Assembly (NCBI GenBank): GCA_022071945.1
Contig: JAJVIN010000001.1
Span: forward strand, 372,001-436,000
DNA length: 64,000 nt
Source: Thermoanaerobaculia bacterium
Lineage (GTDB): Bacteria; Acidobacteriota; Thermoanaerobaculia; UBA5066
Direction: 5' to 3'
Made by a program: the position numbers and the translations under genes. Below, one piece after another: positions 53,527 to 62,300 of this stretch. Positions within the stretch are counted from its first letter, which is position 1. Each line of letters begins with the position of its first letter. The notes below the pieces were generated by a model. It was given only the letters and a program-made list of their open reading frames with translations, searched no databases and was not told the origin of the DNA.

Positions 53527-54102
53527 GTGCATAAGGCCCTTCGTGTCGCGTTGTTTTCAGCCGCCCTCGGTCTCTTCACTTCCCAGTCCGGGCTCGCCGG
53601 CGGGATTCTGGGCCTCGATCTCGGAGTCCACGGCGGAGCCACCGGTGCCCAGGATTCCGAGACGAACAACTTCATCGGCGGGGTCCAGGCCAGGCTCCAC
53701 CTCATCTCCTTCCTGGGCGTCGAGCTGCGCGGTTCCGCTTTCCAGAGCTCCTACGAGGGACCGCTCTCCCAGAGCGCGGACCTTACGACCTACCCGATCC
53801 AGGGTTCGCTGATGCTCTACCCGATTCCGCTCCCGAAGCTCTCGATCTACGTGCTGGGCGGCGGCGGGTACCACAGCTACGATTTCGAGTACAGATCGAG
53901 CGGCTCCTCTCTCGTCTCGGTGACGGGAGGCCAGTGGGCCGCGCACGCGGGCGCCGGGATCGACATCAGGCTATCCAAGGCTTTCTTCCTGAACTTGGAC
54001 GGCCGTTACGTATTCCTCGACGTCTCCGAACTGAGCCAGATCACGGGCAAGGATTTCGACTACTGGTCCGCGACGGTCGGGCTGAACTGGCGTCTGTTCT
54101 GA
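53527..54102 (+). CDS. Small outer-membrane beta-barrel protein
   Basis: This 191-residue protein from the GTG at 53527 (AAAGGA upstream; an in-frame ATG at 53506 is possible) has a signal peptide (about 1-23, ALRVALFSAALGLFTS). Amphipathic beta strands follow (GGVQARLHLISFLGVELRGSAF in pieces, AHAGAGIDIRL, LDGRYVFLD) and it ends in GLNWRLF, with the terminal Phe of BAM substrates. It resembles eight-stranded OmpW/OmpX-like or outer-membrane-beta-barrel family proteins. Function is not readable. It is in line with the DUF4136 gene upstream and the next barrel gene. Confidence 0.78.
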   Translation: MHKALRVALFSAALGLFTSQSGLAGGILGLDLGVHGGATGAQDSETNNFIGGVQARLHLISFLGVELRGSAFQSSYEGPLSQSADLTTYPIQGSLMLYPIPLPKLSIYVLGGGGYHSYDFEYRSSGSSLVSVTGGQWAAHAGAGIDIRLSKAFFLNLDGRYVFLDVSELSQITGKDFDYWSATVGLNWRLF

Positions 54103-54148
54103 GTCCTCGCCAGCTACCGCGGACAAAATCTCGAGAGGAGTTCCTGAG

Positions 54149-54994
54149 ATGAAGAGAATCCTGAGCCTCACCGTCCTGACCCTGGGTCTCTCCCTTTCCG
54201 CTTCTGGGGCAGACTTCCCCGAGGGGGCCGTCAAGCCCTTCCAGTTCAATCTGGGGGGGTCCTGGAATTCGTTCGACACCCAGGCCCGCCTCGACGTGAC
54301 TCGGGGGGGCGTGGTCACTGCTGGTACCACCGTCGACTTCGAGAAACTCCTGGACATCCCCGTGATGGACCAGAACTTCATCGTGACTGGACAGTGGCGG
54401 TTCAGCCGCGTCAGCTACGTCCAGGCGGGTTTTCAATCCATGAAGCGGGCCGGGACCCGGCTCGCCACCGAGGAGATCCGGTGGGACGACGCGACGTACG
54501 GCGTTGGCGTCCAGATCGATGGGAACTTCGACAGCACGGAGGTCTACCTCGGTTATCGCTGGGATGCATTCAAGGCCGACAACGTGAAGCTCGGGATGAC
54601 GATTGGCGTCTCCTACTACGAGATTGCCTCCGGTCTCCTTGGCGCGGCCACCGTCACCTATCCCGACGGCTCGGTCAAGTCGGAAATGGCCAGCAAGGGT
54701 TTCGAGGTGAAGCTCCCGGTCCCGGTGATCGGCCTCGTGGGTGAGGGAGCCATCTCGAGCCAGTTCACCTTCAACTTCTACGCCCGGGCCCTCTTCATCA
54801 ACACCGGTGACTTCAGCGGCGGGACCGTCGCCGGCGGAATCACCTTCAAGTGGTACTTCATGGAGAACCTGGGTCTCGGAGCCGGAGCCGACATCACGAG
54901 TCTCCAGATCAAAAAGTACGTCGACGACCAGAACACCTGGTCGGCCCGGTACTCCTTCTCGGGTCCGAAGCTCTTCGTCATCGCCGCCTTCTGA
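54149..54994 (+). CDS. Outer-membrane beta-barrel protein
   Basis: This 281-residue protein has a signal peptide (MKRILSLTVLTLGLSLSASG, cleavage near residue 21). Repeated amphipathic strands follow (FQFNLGGSWNSFDTQARLDV, STEVYLGYRWDAF, VGEGAISSQFTFNFYARALF in pieces, VAGGITFKWYFMENLGLGAG) with a final KLFVIAAF ending in Phe. GAGAGGAG lies upstream of the ATG. It sits 46 bp after the previous barrel gene, so the two are probably co-transcribed. No catalytic motif is seen. Confidence 0.75.
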   Translation: MKRILSLTVLTLGLSLSASGADFPEGAVKPFQFNLGGSWNSFDTQARLDVTRGGVVTAGTTVDFEKLLDIPVMDQNFIVTGQWRFSRVSYVQAGFQSMKRAGTRLATEEIRWDDATYGVGVQIDGNFDSTEVYLGYRWDAFKADNVKLGMTIGVSYYEIASGLLGAATVTYPDGSVKSEMASKGFEVKLPVPVIGLVGEGAISSQFTFNFYARALFINTGDFSGGTVAGGITFKWYFMENLGLGAGADITSLQIKKYVDDQNTWSARYSFSGPKLFVIAAF

Positions 54995-55072
54995 TCCGAG
55001 AAGCCCGGCCCGGCGTCGCGTCCCCCGCACGGCGCCGGGCCGGGACACTTGACCGAGAAGGCCCCGGAAACG

Positions 55073-55102
55073 GAAGAGGCCCGCCGCAAGGCGGGCCTCT
55101 TC
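55073..55102. terminator. Bidirectional hairpin between convergent barrel genes
   Basis: GAAGAGGCCCGCC and GGCGGGCCTCTTC form a perfect 13-bp stem with a GCAA tetraloop, between the stops at 54994 and 55123. The A/T-containing ends of the stem and the GTCT after it give only a weak T-tract, but the position fits a two-way terminator. Confidence 0.75.
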
Positions 55103-55122
55103 GTCTCGGCAGATGGGCGCGA

Positions 55123-55785
55123 TCAGAACTTGATGATCAGACCGGCGCTGGCGTCCGTCTGGTAGAGGTAGTTATTGTTGTAGTAGTTGTAGCAGCCCCA
55201 GTACGGGTCGCAATAGATGTAACCGCTGTCCGATGAGTTGATGTAAACGGGCATCCATCGGACTCCGAGGCGGGCGCCGATCCGGTCGTTGAAGTAGAAC
55301 TTCGCTCCGCCACCGATCGTGGCCGAGAAGCGGGTCAGCGAGTCGTAGGGCGAATCCGGAGAGAGGATCGAGGCTCCGATCAGGAGGTCGAAGTACCCGC
55401 GAACCTTGTCACCGTTCCTCCCGGACTGCCACAGGCCACCGATCTGGATCGTGTCGATGCTGAGGTCCGTATCGATGTCCACCGCGCCGCCCGGACGGTT
55501 TCCCAGGTAGGACGCCTCGAGACTCGTGGACTGATGGCTCCAGAGGAACTCGATCGCGGCATTCTGGTGAACCTGGTACTCGAAGGTCAGGCCGAAGCTC
55601 ATGTTGTCCTTGACGCTGACCTCGTCGATGTAGGTGTTTCCACCGGACGAGGCTGTCCCTCCCCAGCGGTATCCCACCATCGGGGTGATCTCGAACCGCC
55701 CGCTCTGGGCAGCGGCGGTCTCTGCCACGCCAGCCAGGGCGAGTGACGCCAGGACGAAAGTTGCCGTAAGGATTGGTTTTCTCAA
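55123..55785 (-). CDS. Outer-membrane beta-barrel protein
   Basis: This 220-residue protein has a signal peptide (about 1-26, FVLASLALAGVAETAAA). Beta strands begin with RFEITPMVGYRWGG and end with TDASAGLIIKF (terminal Phe). Near the C-terminus is an unusual Tyr/Asn/Cys loop (YIYCDPYWGCYNYYNNNYLY) whose two cysteines may form a disulfide. The SIDTIQIGGLWQSG and RIGARLGVRW strands fit an eight-stranded barrel. It lies on the minus strand just after the DUF4136 gene (45 bp), mirroring the plus-strand pair. Confidence 0.78.
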   Translation of the reverse strand: MRKPILTATFVLASLALAGVAETAAAQSGRFEITPMVGYRWGGTASSGGNTYIDEVSVKDNMSFGLTFEYQVHQNAAIEFLWSHQSTSLEASYLGNRPGGAVDIDTDLSIDTIQIGGLWQSGRNGDKVRGYFDLLIGASILSPDSPYDSLTRFSATIGGGAKFYFNDRIGARLGVRWMPVYINSSDSGYIYCDPYWGCYNYYNNNYLYQTDASAGLIIKF

Positions 55786-55830
55786 AATCCAGGACTCCTT
55801 CTTTGAATGGGCGCACCCGCGCCGGACTCT

Positions 55831-56358
55831 CTACTTCTTCTTCGGCGGGAAGTCCTTGAAGAGCTCCGCGGCGACCTCGGCGGCTTTCTGCTGGCGTTCT
55901 TCCGGAGTCGCCGACGTCGAAATCTGGTCCTTGGCTATGCCGCGCCAGACGACCTTCTTCGTGGAGGTGTCGACGAGATCCACGACAAGGGTGCCGGTCG
56001 GGATCTGCTGGACGGTCGTCGTCTGCATTCCACCGCCCCATCCCCAGCCGTGCCAGCCGCCGTAGCCGTACCCCGAGGTGTTGATCTGCGTCTCCTTGCC
56101 CAGCACGAAGTGCGGGAAGAGGTTCAGATCCGCGCCCTCTTCGGTCTGCTTCAGGCCCCGCTGCGAAAGGGCGTTGACCAGGGCTGAACGCGCCCGGTCC
56201 GCCGAAATCGTGTCTTTCGGGGCGCTTCCCGCCTTTATGGCGAATGTCTTGTACTTCGAGAAGTCCGTCGCGGGGTCATAGTCGGTGCTGATCTTCAACG
56301 TCGAGCACGCGGCGGACGCAATCGCGAGGGTCACGACGAGATAACGAGCCAACTTCAT
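55831..56358 (-). CDS. DUF4136 lipoprotein
   Basis: This 175-residue lipoprotein has a lipobox ASAAC (Cys18). Its body follows the same plan as the 52809 gene: STDYDPATDFSKYKTFAIKAG, RARSALVNALSQRGL, the aromatic patch YGYGGWHGWGWGGG and PTGTLVVDLVDTSTKKVVWRGI. It ends in DFPPKKK. The two are evident paralogues on opposite strands. The role of DUF4136 is unknown; genomic pairing with small barrels suggests envelope assembly or stress. The 271 bp upstream, toward the TamA stop, show nothing recognisable. Confidence 0.83.
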   Translation of the reverse strand: MKLARYLVVTLAIASAACSTLKISTDYDPATDFSKYKTFAIKAGSAPKDTISADRARSALVNALSQRGLKQTEEGADLNLFPHFVLGKETQINTSGYGYGGWHGWGWGGGMQTTTVQQIPTGTLVVDLVDTSTKKVVWRGIAKDQISTSATPEERQQKAAEVAAELFKDFPPKKK

Positions 56359-56629
56359 GTGTGTCCTCCTTCTTGGTTTTCCACGGACAAGTTACATGGG
56401 ATCCCGATACTCGGGGAAGGGATTTCACTGCGCTCACGGACCTTCAGGCGGCCGGCATCACCCTGCCCAGGGCGCCAGCTGCCCGAAAAGGACTCCGCGA
56501 GAGCCAGCCGTGTTCGCCGCGCGTCCTCGCCGGTGACTTCGCCTTCTGAAACATACGCCAGGGAGAGGGCCAAAGATCAGCGGCCGGGCACCGGAGCAGT
56601 TGCCGGATCTCGATACTCCGTTCCTTCTT

Positions 56630-59371
56630 TCAGAATGCATGCCCCAGGGAAATGTGCCACACGGCGCTCGATTCGCCGGCCTCCTTGTCGAGCTTGTATC
56701 CGACGTCGAAGCGAAGGGGACCCACGGGGGTGCCGAGCCTCAATCCGGCTCCCGCTGCCCAGCGTAAGTCACCGAGCTCGATCTTCGCCGGGGAGTAGGC
56801 ATTCCCGACATCGAGGAAGACTCCCCCGGCAATGGGCCCGAACAAGGGAAAGCGAACTTCGACATTCCCGAGCACGTAGGACTCTCCTCCGAGCGGCGAC
56901 CCGTCGGACCCTGACGGCCCGAGCTGTTTCTCCTCGAACCCGCGGTGGGTGTTCGCGCCGCCGATGTAGAACCGCTCGCCCACGGGAAGATCCGAACCCG
57001 AGTGCGTCGAGGCGTAGCCGAGTCGAACGGCCGCGGCCACGGTCCACATGTCCGAGAGAGTCTTGAACGAGCGCCCGTCGAACTCCCAGCGGTCGTAATC
57101 GGTGTCTCCCCCCAGAACTCTTCTCGAGACCTTGTCTCTGACCATGAGGTACGTGCCCGTCCGCGTCTGAAACGGGTCGTCCCGGTGGTCGAGCGAGATG
57201 GAGGGAGTGATGGAACCGATCTGCACCGTCAGGGGCGCCAGTTCCTCGGCGACATCCGGCTCGATGTCGATGGGCTTTTGCCGTTCGATTGTGTAGATGA
57301 GCGTCACGCGCCGCTTGGTATCGAGCTCCCACGTCAGCCCCAATTCGCCCGAGACCTCGAGGAGGGTGTACCCCTCGTACGTTTCATCCCTGGTGTAGCT
57401 GGTCTTGATGGTTCCAAAGAGGCGTTTTCCGAGGATGCGAAGGGGCCGCGCCATCTCGAGTCCGATGTTCTGACGCTCCGTGCCCGCCAGGACGGACACA
57501 CTTCCCAAGAGTCCGCGACCGAACAGGTTCCGCTCGCCCAGCGTCCCTGCCACCTCGATGCCTCTCTGGGTATTGATGTCGAGCCCGTACTCGACGAAGG
57601 CGGTTGGGCGCTCGGCGACCTCGATGACGGCGATCTTCTGGGGAGGGTCGGCTCCCGGTACGTCCTCGGTCCGGACCGTGGCGCTGTCGAACAGACCGCT
57701 GGCCGACAGGCGCGTCTGGTGATCGGCCACCTTGGCGGGATCGATGGGATTCCCCCTTTTCTCGTCTCCCTCCGACAGAATGCGCCCGGCGCCGGTCTTG
57801 AAATTGTTCCTGACGATCGAGCGCGTGAGCAGGAAGCGAGTCCCCTCCAGAACCTCGAAGGCCAGGGCAACTCCACCCTTCTCCCCCCCTTCGGCTTTCG
57901 GGGTCACGGTTGCCGAGACATAGCCGAGGGCGGCGTAGGCCTTCCGGACCGCGGCCGCGGCCTCTTCCGCCTCGCCGGGCCAGTAGGGCTTCCCCTCGGC
58001 AAGCTTCGTCAGCTTCCTGAGGGCGGCCTCCGAGATCACCGTGGCGCCAGGGAACGCGAGAGTCCCGATGACCTGCCGGTCCCCTTCCTCGATCGTGAAG
58101 ACGACTTCCCGCTCCTTTTCGGTCCCTTCCAGCCGCGACGTAATCTTGGCTTGTGGGAATCCATGTCTCGCGTAGTGGGTCACGAGGGCGGCTTCACTAT
58201 CCGCCAGCGCGAGAGGTCCGGGACGCGACTTCGAGAGGCCCAGAAGCTGGGGCGGAGAGACGAAGACGACTTTCGAGAGCTCTTTCCCGGTGAAGGATTC
58301 GTTGCCTTCGAACCGGACGGCCGAGACGAAAGAGCGCTGGCCGGGCGTTGCCTCGAGGATCACCGTCTTGCGCTTCTCTTCCGCAACGGTCTTCGGCTTG
58401 ACGGCCGCATCGAGGTAGCCCCGCTCCTTCATGCCCTCGGCAGCCGACCGGGCCAGCCGGTTGACGACACCGTCCGTCAAGGGGACGTTGCGCCGCTTCC
58501 AGGCTTCCGAGACCTCGTTCATCACCGCGCGGCCCACGCCGTCTCCCTCGAGCCGTTCCCTGGGGCCCAGGTCGAGAGTGACCTTGACAGCCCTGTCCTC
58601 GCCCTCCGGTCCGGCCGGCTCCTCCGTGATGAGGAAGGCGGCCTGCTTGAACCCGATCTCGCGGAGCCGTTTCTGTTCCTTCTTGGCCACCTTCTCGAGC
58701 TTGGCCCTGTTGAACCTCGCCACCTTGGCGGACCAGCGGTAGACGAGGAACTTCCCCTCCATCGTCATCCACGTCAGCAGCGGAACTCCAGACGATTCCA
58801 CGGAGAGAGACGCGAGTTTGGGGAGCCGGATCTCGGCCACGCTGATTCTCACGATCGTGGCGCCATCGGGCCCCGGTTCGAGCGGCTCGGCCGAGACCCG
58901 CGGCTTCGGCAACCCGGCCCGGATGTAAGCCTCCTCGACCTGAGGTGGGACGCTCTTGACCATCTCATCCGTCAACGGCCGCCAGGCCTTCAGATCGAGG
59001 CGGCGCAGAAGCTCTTGTCTGGGGAGCTGGGTCACGCCGGCCACTTCGACCTTCCTCACGAACGGCCGGGGAACGAGCGAGACCGTCACGACAACCCGCC
59101 CGCCTTCCTCGGAGAACCGGGGAGCCACCGTGGCGAAACGGCCCGTCCGCAGGACATTGGCCTCCGTCTCCTTCAGGGCCGCCTCGTCCCACGGCCCCGG
59201 CACCTCGCGGGCCAGGAGCTGCCTGATCTCCGCCTTCTTCAAGAGTTTTGGCGGCTCGAAACGAACCTCGTCGACCCGCCGTTGCCCCGCTCCCTCGGCG
59301 ACACACACCACCGGCCACGAGATGAGGACGGCGGCGAACACGGCCGCCGAGAACCGGCTAGTTGAATTCAC
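56630..59371 (-). CDS. tamA: TamA/Omp85-family outer-membrane assembly protein with long POTRA region
   Basis: This 913-residue protein has a signal peptide (about 1-25). Some 550 residues of alternating alpha/beta follow, which I read as six or seven POTRA-like repeats (beginning near 33, 103, 188, 270, 348, 433 and 513). The 16-stranded barrel occupies about 590-913, with the loop-6 motif in GGANTHRGFEEKQLG and the terminal VWHISLGHAF. TamA normally has three POTRAs and BamA five. The GTG start overlaps the tamB stop by 14 bp, which supports a TAM-type role: moving lipids or proteins to the outer membrane with TamB. It could instead be an Omp85 homologue of another subtype. Confidence 0.87.
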   Translation of the reverse strand: MNSTSRFSAAVFAAVLISWPVVCVAEGAGQRRVDEVRFEPPKLLKKAEIRQLLAREVPGPWDEAALKETEANVLRTGRFATVAPRFSEEGGRVVVTVSLVPRPFVRKVEVAGVTQLPRQELLRRLDLKAWRPLTDEMVKSVPPQVEEAYIRAGLPKPRVSAEPLEPGPDGATIVRISVAEIRLPKLASLSVESSGVPLLTWMTMEGKFLVYRWSAKVARFNRAKLEKVAKKEQKRLREIGFKQAAFLITEEPAGPEGEDRAVKVTLDLGPRERLEGDGVGRAVMNEVSEAWKRRNVPLTDGVVNRLARSAAEGMKERGYLDAAVKPKTVAEEKRKTVILEATPGQRSFVSAVRFEGNESFTGKELSKVVFVSPPQLLGLSKSRPGPLALADSEAALVTHYARHGFPQAKITSRLEGTEKEREVVFTIEEGDRQVIGTLAFPGATVISEAALRKLTKLAEGKPYWPGEAEEAAAAVRKAYAALGYVSATVTPKAEGGEKGGVALAFEVLEGTRFLLTRSIVRNNFKTGAGRILSEGDEKRGNPIDPAKVADHQTRLSASGLFDSATVRTEDVPGADPPQKIAVIEVAERPTAFVEYGLDINTQRGIEVAGTLGERNLFGRGLLGSVSVLAGTERQNIGLEMARPLRILGKRLFGTIKTSYTRDETYEGYTLLEVSGELGLTWELDTKRRVTLIYTIERQKPIDIEPDVAEELAPLTVQIGSITPSISLDHRDDPFQTRTGTYLMVRDKVSRRVLGGDTDYDRWEFDGRSFKTLSDMWTVAAAVRLGYASTHSGSDLPVGERFYIGGANTHRGFEEKQLGPSGSDGSPLGGESYVLGNVEVRFPLFGPIAGGVFLDVGNAYSPAKIELGDLRWAAGAGLRLGTPVGPLRFDVGYKLDKEAGESSAVWHISLGHAF

Positions 59372-62300
59372 GCTTGATCCGGAACCCTCCGGAGAGAGTT
59401 CCGTCCTGATTCTGACGGACCCGGCCCTTCACGCGGGACGACACTCGCCACCGCATCTCGAACGCGTCCGCGGTCTCACCGCTCATCCCCTTGAAGTACG
59501 TCGCCGTCAGGCCCCCGCCGAGGTCCTTGGCGACGGAGAAGAGGAACTTCTCTCCTTCCGGGCTCGTCGGCAACGGCACGACCTCCATGTCCGTGCTCTT
59601 TCCGAGCGACCCGAGAAGGGGCGTGGCGGCGCCGCGGACCGCCATGCTCGCCGCGGCATCCGCGAGTGCCGCGGACCCGCCGCCCGAGCCGCCAACCAAA
59701 AGGGTCATGATGTCCGCCTGGCTTCTTCCCTTGGAGGAGCTCAGGAGCAGCTGGGCATTGGAGGCCTGCCCCCGAATCGTCACGGTGATCTCTTCCTCCG
59801 CCTTCGTCGTCGTCGCCACGACGATGAGGTCGGGATCGATGTTCAGGGGGTCCGAGAAATCGGCTCGAGCCTGGGTCAGCTCCCATTTGGACCCGAGAAG
59901 GTTCATGGATCCGCCCGACAGGGCCGCGATCGAACCCAGGACGACCGGATCGTCAAGGGTTCCCTTGACCTGAAGAACTCCTCCCGCATCGGCCTCCCCC
60001 AGGTTCCCCTGGAGGTGGATGGCGTCTTTGGCCACGACTGCGATGTCCAGCGAGAGATTCACCTTCTGATTCTCGTCCTTGTTCTTCCTCTCGGTCCGGA
60101 CCACTCGCCGGCTCTTCAGCGACTTCAGGATCCCATTCAGATCGAGGGCGGGGATATACGTCGCATCGTCGACCCGCACTTGTCCGTTCACGGCCAGGTT
60201 GGGCCATGTGCCCTTCAGGGCGATGTCCGCTGAGCTCCTGACCTGCAGGTCGCGGATCACCTCCATGTCGACGTCCCGGACCCTCAGAGTGGCGTCGATC
60301 GTCTTCGGGCTCCTGTCCTTCAGGCCCAGGGAGCCCTGGATCAAGACGGGTCCCCCCGCTATCTCCGCCGACAGCTTCTCGAGGGTCACGATTGTGGGTG
60401 TCGCGGTCAGGCTCGCTTCCAGCTTCTCGATGGGAGCCGGAAACGAGGGGCCGTCCAGGATCCCCCCCGTGAGGAGGAGCTTGCCCGAGACGTGAGGCCG
60501 GGCCAGGCTGTTGGTCACCTCGATGTCCGCGGTCAACTGCCCCTTCGCCCTGTCCAGGGCCGAGACGAAGCCGAGAGCACCCTCGAGGTCGAAGAGCGCC
60601 GAGAGCCTGAGCTTTTCGTTCGAATCCCCCTTCATGGGAAGCCTGCCGGAGAGGTCGAACGTCGCGTTCTGCCCTCTCAGCTCGAACGAGGAGACCACGA
60701 GACGATCGTTCTCGTAATCGAGACGCACGGGTTGAGTCGCGGAAAACGTCCGGCCCTCGGTGCTCGCCCTGAGCTCCCGGATCTCGGCACTCACGCTGAA
60801 GCTTTCGGGTGCAACCGCGCGGCCGCGGGCCCGGATGCTGCCCGTGACCGTCGCCTCGAGGTCCTTCGGGGCACCCGCCGTCCTCAGGAACGGTCCCGGA
60901 TCGAGAGCGGAAAGCTCGAGCGTCGCGGTGACGGGCCACGACTCCGAGATCGTCGCGGTCGCATCGAGACGAACCTGTCCGTCGAGAGTCGAAGCCAGGG
61001 CTTGGATCTCGTCTCCCCGGCGGCTCGCCTCGAGCTCGACCCTCTCGAGCCGGTACTCGCCCTTCCTCACCCCGGTGATGTGGAGACGCGCGAAGAGATC
61101 TGCTCCTTCCTTCAGCCCGAGGGTCAGGTCGATCCGCTCCACCGAGGCGTCGCCCGCCCCGATTCCCTTCGCCGACACGCTGCCGGTGGCGGCCGGCTTC
61201 CTGAGACTTCCCGAAAGCTCCACATCCGCCGAGAGCGTGCCTGAGAGGGCCGGAGCATCCGGGACGAAGGCGTGCCAGGCGGCCAGGTCCGGCACGGCGA
61301 GACGGGTGCGAAGCGAAACCTCGCTCCCGTCGACCGCCATTCTTCCGGAAACAGAAAGAGACGTACCCTCATCCGCGTCCAGCTGGAATCGCCTGATGTC
61401 CACGGTGTCTCCCGTGACTCCCGCCTCGATGCCTGGCGAGCTGACCTTCCTGCCGGCCACGGCCAAGGACAGACTCGAGATCACGACGGAGGCCTCCGCC
61501 TTTCCCGACGGCCAGCGGGTGGCGTGAGCCTCTCCGGACAGTTCTCCGGAAAACTCCTTGAACCGCTCCGGGAGGAACCCGGCAAGGACCGAGAGGTCGA
61601 GCCGATCGACTGTGACGTCCGCCTGTGCAGGCGCCCGGGGAGGCATCTTCCCCGTCGCCTTGATCCGGCCGTCCGGGGTCTCCAGGGTCGCCTGGATTGT
61701 CTCGCCCATCGTGGCGTGGGCGATCACATCGGGAAACCGCTGGCGGGCATAGGTGATCCCGCAAACACGGAGGTCCACTTCGGGGGACGAGCCCTTGCTC
61801 GACGGAAGCGTGCCCCTGGCGTCGGCTTCCGCCTCGATTCCGTAGGCAGCAACCGAGCCGCTATCGACCTCGAACCGCCTTCCTTCGACCCGGGCGTCGA
61901 GATCGACGCGATCGATGGCGGCTCCGGAGACGACGAGGGACCGGCCCCGGACTTGCCCGGTCACGGCCGGCCGCTCCAGCGTGCCCGAGCCCCGAAGGCT
62001 GGCCTCTACGGAGCCCTTTCCTTCGATCCCCGCCAGGGCGAGATAGGGGGCGATCTGGGGGGCGACGATCTCCAGACGGCCCTCGAAGGCGGTGCGCGCG
62101 AGGTCATACTTCCCCTCCGCCGCGACGGACGCCGGTCCGTCCTTCAGCGTGAGGCTCTCCACGTTGACCAATCCCTTGTTGAGATCAAGCTTGGCAAGGA
62201 CTTCGGGGGAGACGGTCCCGGCGGGGACCCGGGCCTCTCGAGCAAGTGAGGCTTCAACCGACACGACTGCCGCGGAGAGCCGGGGCTCGGGGAGGTTTCC

